The notes: generated from the sequence alone by a model not told the origin. Counted from the first letter of the stretch, positions 18,225 through 26,788 are shown. The stretch is DNA of 64,000 nt from Isoptericola croceus (GCF_029382255.1 NZ_JARLLG010000004.1:124001-188000), one strand, 5' to 3'. Numbers and translations: made by a program.

Positions 18225-20123
18225 CTACGGGGTCGGCCCGGGGTAGCGCATCCAGAAGTCGACGGCATCGGCGCGCGGGCGGGGGCTCATCCCGCTGCCG
18301 TCGCCGTTCAGCTCCATGACCAGCTCGGGAGCCTCCTGCACGGCCGGCCAGCGGGGCAGCCCCGGCACCCTGGGGGTGCCGGTGAGCACGAACGCGGTCC
18401 AGTACCCGGTCATCTGGTCCCGCAGCCGATGGTCCGCCCCCGTGTACCGCGCGTCGCTGTCGACCCCGAGGTTGTCGAACGCGTAGGCCACCTCCGCGCC
18501 GTGGTAGGCGCCGTAGCGCTCCAGTCCCGGCTCCGGCGGCGTGTGGGAGAAGAAGTACAGGTAGGCGTCCGCGTCACCGGACTGCGTGTGCAGGTGTGCC
18601 CAGCGGAACATCGCGCGGGTCATGACCTGGTCCGTCTGTGCCTGCACGGAGGACTCGAGGGCCTGTCCAGGGGTGTCGCCCGGGTACAGGTCGAGGTAAT
18701 CGGGTGCCAGATCGCCGTACGTCCGGAGCGCCGATGCCCGGTACTCGTCCACGTCCAGGTCCGGGGGAAGTGCGAGCGCGAGCGAGGCCTCGTCGGCGTT
18801 GCTGCCGACGAGGATCGGTACGTCGTGCTGCCTCCCGGTGGCGTAGACGTCCGCGGGGACGGCCGGCAGGACGTGCCCGTCCACCGAGGGTCGCCAGTGC
18901 GAGGCGAGCGCTGCCGCCGCCTCGACGACGCGCTCGACGGGCATCGCGCGCATCTCCTCGACCGTCGCCCCGCCCAGCTCCTGGCTCAGGCGGCGACCCG
19001 CGTCCTCCGCCGTGCGCCGGGTGTCGAACTGGTCGCCCTGCGCCGTGTCGCCGGCCGTGCCCATGCAGGCGCCGCCCCCCGCGACGATCCCGTCGAGCAG
19101 ACCTTCCGCCAGCGGTGTCGCACCGAGCAGGCAGACGCTCTCGCCGCCCGCGGACTGACCCGCGACCGTCACCCGGTCCGGGTCGCCGCCGAAGGCGGCG
19201 ATGTTGTCCCTGACCCACTCCAGGGCGGCGATCTGGTCGAGGATCCCGTAGTTGCCCGAGGAGTCGCGGCCGGACTCCGCGGCCAGGGCCGGGTGGGAGA
19301 GGAAGCCGAGCACCCCCAGGCGGTAGTTGACGGTGACCGTGATCAGGTCGCCGCGAGAGGCGAGCGACGCCCCGTCGTAGAGAGGCAGGGCACCGGAGCC
19401 CGTCGCGAAGCCTCCACCCGGGACGTACACGAGGACGGGGAGCCGGTCCGACACGGGTGCGGTGCTGCGCCAGACGTTGAGGGTCAGGCTGTCCTCGCTC
19501 ACCGGATAGGGGTTGAGCAGCGTCCCTTCGAGCGGTACCTCCACGACGCGCGAGAGAGCCCGCGTCGCGAAGGTGGACGTGCTCTGTACCGGGACGGGGG
19601 AGAACCTGTCGGCGACGAGCACCTCGTCGCGGGGTTCGGGCGGCTGCGGATCCCGCCAGCGCAGGTCGCCCACAGGCGGCCGCGCGTACGGGATGCCGGC
19701 GAAGATCTCGACCGTGCGCGTGTCGTCGAGAACTCCTTGCACGGGCCCTTCGCGGGTCAGCACGTGATCCGTGCGGGCCGGGTCGTCGCCGCCCGCCGCC
19801 CGGGTCTCGGCGGCCGGGTGTGCGAGCACGCCCGTCGCGCAGACCGCGGCGGTGCCCAGCACCCACGCGCCCAGCCGGACGGCGACCGGACGCCCGCCGA
19901 CCCGACGCCAGCACACGGCGACCACGACGAGCACCGATCCCGTGAGCACCCACCCCCACCACGGGCTCCGGTTCAGCCAGACCAGGACGACCGCCGCGAC
20001 GGCCGTCAGCAGGAGCGGGACGAGGCGGAGGGCGGACCGGACGAGCCGACGGGGCCGTCGCCTCGTACCTGCTGCCGGGGCGCCGTCGTCGTCCTGGGGT
20101 CGTTCGTGCACGCTCTCTGACAC
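18225..20123 (-). CDS. Membrane-anchored type B carboxylesterase
   Basis: A 632-residue carboxylesterase-family protein. Three hydrophobic segments occupy residues 28-50, 54-72 and 84-101; the catalytic domain starts near 120. The nucleophile elbow is VAGQSAGGES with Ser324; RPPVGDLRWRDP and EDSLTLNVW are family signatures, and the acid and His lie further on. The oxyanion motif normally HGGG reads VYVPGGGF (233-240), a His-to-Pro change. GTG 20123 follows GAGGAG. MerR-type promoter site 4 lies about 90 bp upstream in the right direction. Location is probably the outer face of the membrane; the substrate is unknown. Confidence 0.87.
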   Translation of the reverse strand: MSESVHERPQDDDGAPAAGTRRRPRRLVRSALRLVPLLLTAVAAVVLVWLNRSPWWGWVLTGSVLVVVAVCWRRVGGRPVAVRLGAWVLGTAAVCATGVLAHPAAETRAAGGDDPARTDHVLTREGPVQGVLDDTRTVEIFAGIPYARPPVGDLRWRDPQPPEPRDEVLVADRFSPVPVQSTSTFATRALSRVVEVPLEGTLLNPYPVSEDSLTLNVWRSTAPVSDRLPVLVYVPGGGFATGSGALPLYDGASLASRGDLITVTVNYRLGVLGFLSHPALAAESGRDSSGNYGILDQIAALEWVRDNIAAFGGDPDRVTVAGQSAGGESVCLLGATPLAEGLLDGIVAGGGACMGTAGDTAQGDQFDTRRTAEDAGRRLSQELGGATVEEMRAMPVERVVEAAAALASHWRPSVDGHVLPAVPADVYATGRQHDVPILVGSNADEASLALALPPDLDVDEYRASALRTYGDLAPDYLDLYPGDTPGQALESSVQAQTDQVMTRAMFRWAHLHTQSGDADAYLYFFSHTPPEPGLERYGAYHGAEVAYAFDNLGVDSDARYTGADHRLRDQMTGYWTAFVLTGTPRVPGLPRWPAVQEAPELVMELNGDGSGMSPRPRADAVDFWMRYPGPTP

Positions 20124-20211
20124 CTCTGCTCCTCGGACTCGTGGAGCCCCGCCCGTCCGGTGGGGTGCTCGTCCGTCGGGGCCGCTCGTCGTCGGCGGCC
20201 GTCCGCCGCAG

Positions 20212-20242
20212 AGTCGACACCCTGTTCCTGGCACACGGTCAA
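20212..20242 (-). promoter_or_regulatory. MerR-type promoter, site 4
   Basis: On the minus strand: TTGACC (20242-20237), 19-bp spacer, TCGACT (20217-20212). The palindrome is ACCGTGT-N7-ACAGGGT, one mismatch. It reads toward the carboxylesterase gene and is back to back with site 5. Confidence 0.7.
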
Positions 20243-20263
20243 GCCGCCGGCACGTCGGGGCGC

Positions 20264-20294
20264 TTGACCGTGTGCCGGGAACACGGTCTTGAGT
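20264..20294 (+). promoter_or_regulatory. MerR-type promoter, site 5
   Basis: TTGACC (20264-20269), 19-bp spacer, TTGAGT (20289-20294). The palindrome ACCGTGT-N7-ACACGGT is perfect. The expected transcription start is about 20301, almost at the ATG of the AhpD-like gene, so the mRNA would be leaderless or nearly so. Confidence 0.72.
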
Positions 20295-20304
20295 AGCGCC
20301 ATGG

Positions 20305-20850
20305 ATGACATCTCCGAGGCCGCCCCTCCCCGTGCTGCCGCCGGCGCCGCCCGCGCCGAGTGCGTCTAGAGCCGGCGTGCGCCCGTTCCTCGACAAGGCC
20401 GTGCCGGAGTCGTGGCACGCCCTGGTCGCCCTCTCGGCGGCGACGCGCGACGCCGCGACGCAGCGCGGGCTCCTCGCGCAGGAGTCCGAGCTGATCAAGG
20501 TGCGGGCGTCCCAGCTCAACGGCTGCTCGTTCTGCCTGGACCTCCACGGGCGAGAGGCGCGGCAGGCGGGCGTCCCGCAGCAGAAGCTGGACGTGCTGCC
20601 GAGCTGGCGAGAAGCGGGCGTGTTCGGCGACCGGGAACGGGCGGTGCTCGCCGTGGCCGAGGCGACGACGGTCCTCCCGCTCGACGACAGGGCCGCTGCC
20701 GAGCTGGCCGGCGCCCGGTCCGTCCTCGGTGACGCGACGTTCGTGGCCGCCGAGTGGGTGGCCGTCGCGATCAACGCGTTCAACAGGATCTCCGTCCTCA
20801 GCGGGCACCCGGTACGCCCGCGCGACCCCCAAGGAAGGCTCGTCCGATGA
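20305..20850 (+). CDS. AhpD-like carboxymuconolactone decarboxylase family protein
   Basis: A 181-residue CMD/AhpD-family protein. The redox motif GCSFCLDLH has Cys74 and Cys77 with His81, as in AhpD alkylhydroperoxidases. The flanking helix ESELIKVRASQLNG is typical. Such proteins reduce peroxides through the Cys pair, often with a partner, though many have unknown substrates. The start is ATG 20305; an ATG at 20301 in another frame encodes only 22 codons. A proline-rich tail (RPPLPVLPPAPPAP) precedes the domain. It is driven by MerR-type site 5, and its stop overlaps the pirin gene (ATGA). Confidence 0.86.
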   Translation: MTSPRPPLPVLPPAPPAPSASRAGVRPFLDKAVPESWHALVALSAATRDAATQRGLLAQESELIKVRASQLNGCSFCLDLHGREARQAGVPQQKLDVLPSWREAGVFGDRERAVLAVAEATTVLPLDDRAAAELAGARSVLGDATFVAAEWVAVAINAFNRISVLSGHPVRPRDPQGRLVR

Positions 20851-21842
20851 CCAACCTCGACAGCCGCCCCGAGCTGGAGCTCCTCGGACCTGGCCGGTCG
20901 CGTGCCGCCGTACAGGTCCTGGAGCCCCGTCCTGTCGCGCTCGGCGGACCGCGCGCCATGGACGTGCATCGCACCTTGCCCCAGCGGGAGAGATCGTTGG
21001 TGGGAGCCTGGTGCTTCCTGGACCACTACGGCCCCGACGACGTCGCGGCCACGGGCGGCATGCTGGTGCCACGGCATCCGCACACCGGGCTCGCCACGGT
21101 GTCCTGGCTGTTCACCGGGCGCGTCGAGCACCTCGACTCCGGTGGCAACGCGGCGACGGTCGTCCCGGGCGCGCTCAACCTGATGATCGCGGGCCGCGGC
21201 ATCACCCACCAGGAGATCAGTGGCCCCGAGGCCGGCATCCTGCACGGTGTTCAGCTCTGGTACGCGCTGCCCGAGGAGACCCGCTTCGGCGAGAAGGAGT
21301 TCGTGCGCCACACGCCGCAGCCGGTCACGTTGCCCGGGGCGACGGCGCGCGTGTTCATCGGAGAGCTCGCCGGTTCGGTGTCGCCGGTCGACACACGCAC
21401 ACCCGACCTGCTCGGTGCCGAGCTGGTTCTCGAGCCCGGGGCCTCTGTGCGGCTGGACGTCCGGGGGGACTTCGAGCACGGTGTGCTCGCCGAGAGCGCC
21501 GATGTCGTGGTCAACTCGACCGCTGTCGCGCACCGGTCCCTGGCCTACCTCCCGCCGGGGTCGGAGTCACTGGTCGTCGCAGCGGGCGATGCGGGTGCCC
21601 GCGTCATCGTCCTGGGGGGTGTCCCGTTGGGCGAGCAGATCGTGATGTGGTGGAACTTCGTCGGGCGGGACCATGACGAGATCGCCGCGTTCCGCCGCCG
21701 ATATCAGGCGGAGCTCGGGTTCGAGCCCGTCGACCCGAGGGACGCGAGCGCACCCGAACTGTTCGGGCCCTTCCCCCCGGACCAGCCGCGTCCGCTGCCC
21801 GCCCCGCCCTTGCCGACCGTCAGGCTGCGCCCCCGGGAGTGA
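20847..21842 (+). CDS. Pirin family protein
   Basis: A 331-residue bicupin of the pirin family. Metal ligands of the first cupin are in VPRHPHTGLATV (two His), VEHLDSGG and ITHQEIS. RGITHQE and LHGVQLWYAL are diagnostic. The C-terminal pirin_C domain ends before a proline-rich tail (PFPPDQPRPLPAPPLP). Bacterial pirins are Fe-containing proteins; some show quercetin dioxygenase activity, others modulate enzymes. The start overlaps the AhpD-like gene, forming a two-gene operon with a redox flavour. The 3' end overlaps the convergent EamA gene by 23 bp. Confidence 0.9.
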   Translation: MTNLDSRPELELLGPGRSRAAVQVLEPRPVALGGPRAMDVHRTLPQRERSLVGAWCFLDHYGPDDVAATGGMLVPRHPHTGLATVSWLFTGRVEHLDSGGNAATVVPGALNLMIAGRGITHQEISGPEAGILHGVQLWYALPEETRFGEKEFVRHTPQPVTLPGATARVFIGELAGSVSPVDTRTPDLLGAELVLEPGASVRLDVRGDFEHGVLAESADVVVNSTAVAHRSLAYLPPGSESLVVAAGDAGARVIVLGGVPLGEQIVMWWNFVGRDHDEIAAFRRRYQAELGFEPVDPRDASAPELFGPFPPDQPRPLPAPPLPTVRLRPRE

Positions 21843-22779
21843 GCGAGCGCTCCAGCGCTGGTCGCCGGCGCGGGACCACCTGCCCGGCGACCAGCGCCAG
21901 CAGGGCGAGGCCGAACCCGAGGAGCTGGGGCGGTTCCATCGACTCGCCGAGCACCGCCGCGCCGAGGACGGCCGCCGTCAGCGGCGACAGCAGACCGAGG
22001 AACGCCACCGCCGTCACGGACAGCCGACGGATGCCGGCGAACCAGAGGGTGTAGGCGACGAGCCCTCCCACGATCCCGAGCCACAGGTAGCCGGCCAGCC
22101 CGCCGGCGTCGACCTGCGCCGGCACACCCTCGACGAGTGCGAGAGGGAGCAGCGCCAGTCCGCCCGCGGTGAGGAGCCACCCGGCGAACGCCATCGGGCC
22201 GACACCTGGCGGTCGCCCCCACTTCTTGGCGAGCGTGACACCGAGCGCCATGACGCCGGCACCCCCGAGGCCGGCGAGGACCCCGGCGGGGTCGAGGCCG
22301 GCCTCCGGGCCGAGGACGACCAGCCCGACGCCGAGCACCCCGACGACGCCCCAGGTCAGCCGCCACCGCGACCACCGTTCGCCGAGCACGGCGACGGAGA
22401 GGATCGCGACGACGAACGGCGTCGTCGCCCCCATGGTGGCCGCCACCCCGCCAGGGAGGCGTTCCGCGGCGATGAAGAGCAGCGGGAAGAACGCCCCGAT
22501 GTTGAGCACCCCGAGCACCGCGGCCCGCCACCACCACGAACCGCGCGGCAGGGTCCGTGTCAGGGCGAGGGCGAGCAGCCCTGCTGGCAGGGCGCGCGCG
22601 GCGGCGGCGAACAGGGGGTGGCCCGGCGGGAGCAGCTCGGTGGTGACGAGGTAGGTGGTGCCCCAGACGATCGGCGTCATCGCGGTCAGGGCGGTGGTGC
22701 GGAGCCGGAGCGCGGCGGAGCCGGACGCCGAGAGCGGGGGTGACGCCGTCGTGCTCGATGGAGGAGCGGTGGTGGTCAT
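21820..22779 (-). CDS. EamA/DMT-family transporter
   Basis: A 319-residue drug/metabolite transporter with ten predicted helices in two EamA repeats. IVWGTTYLVTTELLPPGHPLFAAAARALPAG-type text (first repeat start) and ATTPFVVAILSVAVLGER / LSPLTAAVLGAAVLGE (ends of the repeats) are family hallmarks. Export of amino acids or small metabolites is likely. ATG 22779 is chosen; an in-frame ATG 22809 would add ten residues. It is divergent from a LysR gene, with a 19-bp palindrome between them, so the LysR protein probably controls it. Confidence 0.86.
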   Translation of the reverse strand: MTTTAPPSSTTASPPLSASGSAALRLRTTALTAMTPIVWGTTYLVTTELLPPGHPLFAAAARALPAGLLALALTRTLPRGSWWWRAAVLGVLNIGAFFPLLFIAAERLPGGVAATMGATTPFVVAILSVAVLGERWSRWRLTWGVVGVLGVGLVVLGPEAGLDPAGVLAGLGGAGVMALGVTLAKKWGRPPGVGPMAFAGWLLTAGGLALLPLALVEGVPAQVDAGGLAGYLWLGIVGGLVAYTLWFAGIRRLSVTAVAFLGLLSPLTAAVLGAAVLGESMEPPQLLGFGLALLALVAGQVVPRRRPALERSLTPGGAA

Positions 22780-22836
22780 GCCGTCCACCGTGCTCCCGGC
22801 ACCAGCCATGAGTCCAACACATGCTTGTCACTGCTT

Positions 22837-22855
22837 CTATCGTGATCCACGATAG
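22837..22855. promoter_or_regulatory. LysR-type operator in divergent promoter
   Basis: CTATCGTG-ATC-CACGATAG: perfect 8-bp arms, fitting the T-N11-A LysR motif. It lies 4 bp before the LysR start codon and about 60 bp before the EamA start. Confidence 0.7.
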
Positions 22856-22859
22856 ATCG

Positions 22860-23735
22860 ATGGAGCTGCAGCAGATGCGCTACGTCGTCGCCGTCGCGGA
22901 GACGGGGAGCTTCACCCGGGCGGCCGAGCGGTGCTTCGTCGTGCAGTCGGCGCTCAGCCACCAGGTCGCGGCGCTCGAACGAGAGCTGGGAGTCCGGCTG
23001 TTCGCGCGCACGAGCCGGCGGGTGGAGATCACGGCCGCGGGGGAGGCTTTCCTCCCGCAGGCCCGGCTCGCCCTCGACGCCGCCCAGCGAGCGGGGCTGG
23101 AAGCAGCGGCCGCGGCCGGACAGGTCCGGGGATCCTTGCGCCTCGGCGTCATCCCCACGGTGACGGCCCTCGACGTGCCGGCGGTCCTGCGGCGCTTCCG
23201 GGCTGCCTACCCGCAGGTGACGGCGTCGTTGCGGGTGGCGGCCAGCGACGCGCTCGTCACGGGCGTGCGGGCAGGCGAGGTCGACGTCGCGGTGCTCGGC
23301 CTGCCGTCGGACCAGCCGCCATCGGGCGTGCGGCACCGCGAGCTGGCCCGGGAGCGCCTGGTGGCGGCCGTCGGCGCGGGGCATCCGCTGGCCGGCCGCG
23401 CCCGCGTCGACCTGGCCGAGCTGGCGGACGAGGTCTTCGCGGACTTCCCGGCCGGGTCGCCGGGCAGGGCGCAGAGCGACCGTGCCTTCGCCGCGGCCGG
23501 GCTCCGCCGCGACGTCGCCTTCGAGGCACCGGCGAGCGACCTGCTGCTGGGCCTCGTCCGGGAGGGGCTCGCGGTCACGATGCTGCCCGAACCGTTGGTC
23601 ACCGGGGCGGACGGCGTGGCCGCGCTGCGGGTGACGCGCGGTCCGTCGCGGGTCCAGCACCTCGCGTGGAGCGACCTCAACCCGAGCCCGGCCGCGCTGG
23701 CGTTCCTCGACCTGGTGGACGGCGAGCCGAGGTAG
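22860..23735 (+). CDS. LysR-family transcriptional regulator
   Basis: A 291-residue LysR protein. The N-terminal helix-turn-helix is in MRYVVAVAETGSFTRAAERC and QSALSHQVAALERELG; the periplasmic-binding-like effector domain follows (RLGVIPTVTALDVP onward). ATG 22860 has no Shine-Dalgarno and is 4 bp from an operator palindrome, so the mRNA may be leaderless. The divergent EamA exporter is the probable target. Confidence 0.9.
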   Translation: MELQQMRYVVAVAETGSFTRAAERCFVVQSALSHQVAALERELGVRLFARTSRRVEITAAGEAFLPQARLALDAAQRAGLEAAAAAGQVRGSLRLGVIPTVTALDVPAVLRRFRAAYPQVTASLRVAASDALVTGVRAGEVDVAVLGLPSDQPPSGVRHRELARERLVAAVGAGHPLAGRARVDLAELADEVFADFPAGSPGRAQSDRAFAAAGLRRDVAFEAPASDLLLGLVREGLAVTMLPEPLVTGADGVAALRVTRGPSRVQHLAWSDLNPSPAALAFLDLVDGEPR

Positions 23736-23800
23736 TGGAAGATCACGCTTCGCGCGCTGATGCGCGAGGCTCCGCTACGCCGGGACTCCTTCGGGCCGGC

Positions 23801-24514
23801 TCAGGCCTGCTGCGCCGCCATGATCTCCACGCCCATGGGATCGGTGGCGTCGTGCACGCCGTCGATCGAGGCCAGCGCCTCGGCGACGTACTGCGCCACG
23901 TACCGGGCGCCCGCGGTGGTGAAGTGGGTGTTGTCCCGCGTCAGGTCGTCGCTCACGGTCAGTCCGGCCTCCGCGGCGGCGCCGTGCGGGAACAGTGCCG
24001 CCGACGCCGTCTCGCCCAGCCAGGCGTACAGCCAGCGCGTGAAGACCGTCAGCTCGATGACCGGGACGTCGAGCTCCTTGCCCAGCGCGCGCACCGTGGC
24101 CGGGTAGGACCCGTGCGTCCACCGCAGCGACCCGTCGGCCTCGAACCAGCGACGCTCGACGCTCGTGGCCAGGACCGGGCGCGCACCGGCGGCGCGCACC
24201 TCGGCCACGAACTCCGCGAGCCGACGGCGGTACCCACCATCGGCGGCGAGCTCGTCGGGGTGCTTCTGGTCGTTGTGGCCGAACTGGACGACCACCGTGT
24301 CGCCGGGCCCCATCGCCGCCGCCACGCGGGCCCAGTGGCCCTCGTCGCGGAAGCTCTGCGTGGTGGCGCCGCCGATCGCGAAGTTCCGGACGTCGTCGCC
24401 CACGAACGCGGCGAGCTCGTCGCCCCAGCCCAGCAGAGGGATCTGCGGGTGGCCCGACGTGGCGCCGTGGTCGGTGGGGGCGACGGTGGAGTCGCCCGCG
24501 AGGTGGATCGTCAT
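23801..24514 (-). CDS. SGNH hydrolase, rhamnogalacturonan acetylesterase-like
   Basis: A 237-residue GDSL/SGNH esterase. Block I is LAGDSTVAP (Ser9), block III QFGHNDQKH, and block V DNTHFTTAGA supplies the Asp/His pair. This matches RGAE-type carbohydrate esterases (CE12), which remove acetyl groups from pectin or related glycans. No signal peptide is visible, so it may act on imported oligosaccharides. A LacI-type palindrome lies 18 bp upstream of ATG 24514, pointing to induction by a sugar, but no LacI gene is in the window. Confidence 0.87.
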   Translation of the reverse strand: MTIHLAGDSTVAPTDHGATSGHPQIPLLGWGDELAAFVGDDVRNFAIGGATTQSFRDEGHWARVAAAMGPGDTVVVQFGHNDQKHPDELAADGGYRRRLAEFVAEVRAAGARPVLATSVERRWFEADGSLRWTHGSYPATVRALGKELDVPVIELTVFTRWLYAWLGETASAALFPHGAAAEAGLTVSDDLTRDNTHFTTAGARYVAQYVAEALASIDGVHDATDPMGVEIMAAQQA

Positions 24515-24532
24515 CGGCCCTCCGGAAGTGTC

Positions 24533-24546
24533 TTGAATCGATTAAA
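24533..24546. promoter_or_regulatory. LacI-type operator
   Basis: TTGAATCGATTAAA, a near-perfect palindrome centred on CG and AT-rich for this genome. It sits just upstream of the SGNH esterase gene. Confidence 0.6.
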
Positions 24547-24577
24547 CAGTAGTGCGGCGATGGGCCGCCGTCAACGC

Positions 24578-25357
24578 TCACACGTCGGTGAGCCGGCGCC
24601 ACTGCTGCACGACGACGGCGATGCCGGCCGGGGCCACCGCAGCCGTCAGCAGCAACCCGCCCGTCCCGATGCCGGCCGCCGCGTCGGCGCCGCCCGTGCC
24701 CGTCCACAGCGACGGCACGGCGTAGGGGAACCAGGCGCCGCCACCGACGAGCACCACCATCTGGGTCAGTGCCACGATCCCGATCAGTGCGCCGACGGTG
24801 GCCAGCGGGCTGCGCGTCGCCGTCGCCACCGCCGCGAACGGCATCGCGAGGCCGGCCCCGAGCAGACCCGCGGCCAGCGCCCGTCCCGCCGCGGCCCACG
24901 CCTCGGCGCCGAGACCGTCCGGCGAGACGGCCGCCGACAGCGCCACGGTGAGCGCGACCGCCGCCACCGTGCAGGCGGCCGCCCAGCCGAGCACCACCAG
25001 GCAGCGGGCCCACGCCACCGTCCAGCGCGGCGTCGCGAGCCCGAAGTAGGCTCCCGCCCGCCCGTCCGCCAGGGGCTGCCCGAACGTGGCCGCGACGGCG
25101 AACCCGCCCGCCATCAGGGTCGCCACGGCGAGGACCTGGCCGGCGGCGGTGACGTGCGTCGTGGCGAGGTCTCCGGTCGCGTACTCCGCGAGCTTGGCGG
25201 CCCCGGCGCCGACCAGTGCGCCGGACCGCGCGAGCGTCGTGAGTCCCACCGCCGCCGCGGGGACCAGCAGCACCAGCAGCGGTGTCGCCAGCCGCTGCAC
25301 CGTCGAGCGGCGCCAGGCGAGGAGCTCCACCCGCAGCGCGGTCCCCGGCCCGGTCAT
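24578..25357 (-). CDS. ABC transporter permease subunit
   Basis: A 259-residue integral membrane protein with about six hydrophobic segments and an N-terminal cytoplasmic stretch (ALRVELLAWRRSTVQRLATPL), as in ABC-2-type permeases. Its start overlaps the stop of the preceding ATPase gene, and a TetR gene begins the operon. The direction is probably export, judged from the ATPase type; the substrate is unknown. Confidence 0.78.
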   Translation of the reverse strand: MTGPGTALRVELLAWRRSTVQRLATPLLVLLVPAAAVGLTTLARSGALVGAGAAKLAEYATGDLATTHVTAAGQVLAVATLMAGGFAVAATFGQPLADGRAGAYFGLATPRWTVAWARCLVVLGWAAACTVAAVALTVALSAAVSPDGLGAEAWAAAGRALAAGLLGAGLAMPFAAVATATRSPLATVGALIGIVALTQMVVLVGGGAWFPYAVPSLWTGTGGADAAAGIGTGGLLLTAAVAPAGIAVVVQQWRRLTDV

Positions 25358-26094
25358 GCCGCGCTCCCGGCGGAGGCCTCGAGCGCCGCGACGTCCGCCT
25401 CGAGCACCCTGGCGAAGAAGCGCCGTTCCATCTCGGGCCCCGGCGCGAGCTCACCGACCGACCGCCCTCCGTGCACGACGACGACCCTGTCGGCCACGCG
25501 CGCCACCTCGTCCAGGTGATGGCTGGAGACCAGCACGGCCGCGCCGTCGTCGGCCAGGGAGCGGACCAGCTCGCGCACGAGCACGACGCCGCGGGGGTCG
25601 AGGGCAGAGGTCGGCTCGTCGAGCACCAGCACGGACGGGCCGTGCACCACGGCGCAGGCGATGCCGAGACGCTGGGCGTTGCCGGCGGACAGCGTGCGGG
25701 CGCGGGCGTCGGCCCAGGCGTCGAGGTCCAGGCGGTGCACGACGACGGCGCCGGCGTCAGCGACCTCTGCCCGCGGCACGCCGTGCAGCAGCGCCGCGGT
25801 GCGCACGTTCTCGGACACGGTGAGGTCGGGCGAGACGAGCCCGACGCCGACGACGTGCCCGAACCGGTGCGCCGTCGTCGGCCGCATCCGGGAGGGGTCC
25901 GCGCCGAGCACGCGGGCGGTGCCCGATGCCGGCCGCAGCCGCCCGACCAGGACGCGCAGGGCGGTCGTCTTGCCCGCGCCGTTGAGGCCGACCATCGCGA
26001 CGACCTCGCCGGGAGCTACGGCGAGGGACAGCCCGGCGAGGGCCGGGCGGTCGCCGAACCGGTGGTGGAGGTGGTCCAGGGTCAGGGGGTTCAT
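25354..26094 (-). CDS. ABC transporter ATP-binding protein
   Basis: A 246-residue ABC ATPase. Walker A GLNGAGKTT is at 36-44, Walker B VLVLDE at 155-160. The signature is LSAGN (135-139) in place of LSGGQ, an uncommon variant. ATG 26094 overlaps the TetR stop, and the stop overlaps the permease start, so regulator-ATPase-permease form one coupled operon. Confidence 0.88.
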   Translation of the reverse strand: MNPLTLDHLHHRFGDRPALAGLSLAVAPGEVVAMVGLNGAGKTTALRVLVGRLRPASGTARVLGADPSRMRPTTAHRFGHVVGVGLVSPDLTVSENVRTAALLHGVPRAEVADAGAVVVHRLDLDAWADARARTLSAGNAQRLGIACAVVHGPSVLVLDEPTSALDPRGVVLVRELVRSLADDGAAVLVSSHHLDEVARVADRVVVVHGGRSVGELAPGPEMERRFFARVLEADVAALEASAGSAA

Positions 26095-26699
26095 GGTGTG
26101 GGTCCTAGCTGGTGCAGTGCGCGGGTGATGACCGCGCCGAGGTCGGGTGCGGGGTCGCCCGGGTCGCCCGGGTCGCCCGGGTCGACGAGGTCGGACGCGG
26201 TGAGGTCGGGCATCGTCAGCAGGGCGGCCGTGCACGCGCCGAGGCAGGCAGCGGCGGCGACGGTCGCGTCGAAGGGTGGGACGCCGTCGGCGACCAGCGC
26301 GTCGGTGATGGCGCGCTCGGTCTCCGCGGTGGCGGCGACGACGGAGGCGCGCAGCGCCGGGTGCCTCGCGACGAGCCGCACGCGGCGCACCGCCGTGGCG
26401 TCCTCGACGGGGCCGATCGTGCCGAGCGCCACCAGCATGCCGCGCCGGACACGCTCGAGGGGGGCCAGGTCGCGGGGCTGGTCGGCGACGGCTCGGGCGA
26501 TGAGCGGGTCGTAGGGATCGGAGACGAGGACGGCGTCCTTGGTGGGGAAGTGTCGGAAGAACGTCATCTGCGTGATCCCGGCGGCTTCGGCGATCTGCGC
26601 GACGGTGGTCGCGCCGTAGCCCTGACGCTCGAAGAGGTCGAGCGCGGCGTCGAGGATGCGGGCCCGGGTGCGCTGCGCCCGGGGCGTCGGGGTGGCCAC
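26091..26699 (-). CDS. TetR-family transcriptional regulator
   Basis: A 202-residue TetR protein with helix-turn-helix TTVAQIAEAAGITQMTFFRHF near residues 31-51. It heads an ABC transporter operon. A perfect inverted repeat lies 7 bp upstream of its ATG, in the 90-bp gap shared with dnaX, so it probably autoregulates. The C-terminal part contains an expanded GDP tripeptide repeat (DPGDPGDPGDP) caused by a 9-bp tandem repeat. Confidence 0.87.
   Translation of the reverse strand: MATPTPRAQRTRARILDAALDLFERQGYGATTVAQIAEAAGITQMTFFRHFPTKDAVLVSDPYDPLIARAVADQPRDLAPLERVRRGMLVALGTIGPVEDATAVRRVRLVARHPALRASVVAATAETERAITDALVADGVPPFDATVAAAACLGACTAALLTMPDLTASDLVDPGDPGDPGDPAPDLGAVITRALHQLGPTP
26152..26178. 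repeat. 9-bp tandem repeat inside TetR gene
   Basis: GGGTCGCCC occurs three times in tandem with a fourth partial unit, encoding the GDP repeat of the TetR C-terminus. Slippage would change the copy number in frame. Confidence 0.8.
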
Positions 26700-26705
26700 G
26701 ACCTA

Positions 26706-26724
26706 ATGTTACTCACTAACATTC
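26706..26724. promoter_or_regulatory. TetR operator between TetR gene and dnaX
   Basis: AATGTTA-CTCAC-TAACATT: perfect 7-bp arms, AT-rich. It lies 7 bp from the TetR start and 65 bp from the dnaX start. Confidence 0.7.
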
Positions 26725-26788
26725 CAGGATGCGAGCCGCTGAGGACCGGGAGGTGTCGGTGTCAGCCGCGGCGTCTATCGTGGCGTGC

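Noticed and set aside
20301-20369. 22-codon frame at ATG 20301
   Set aside because: Overlaps the AhpD-like start in another frame with no support; kept only as a note.
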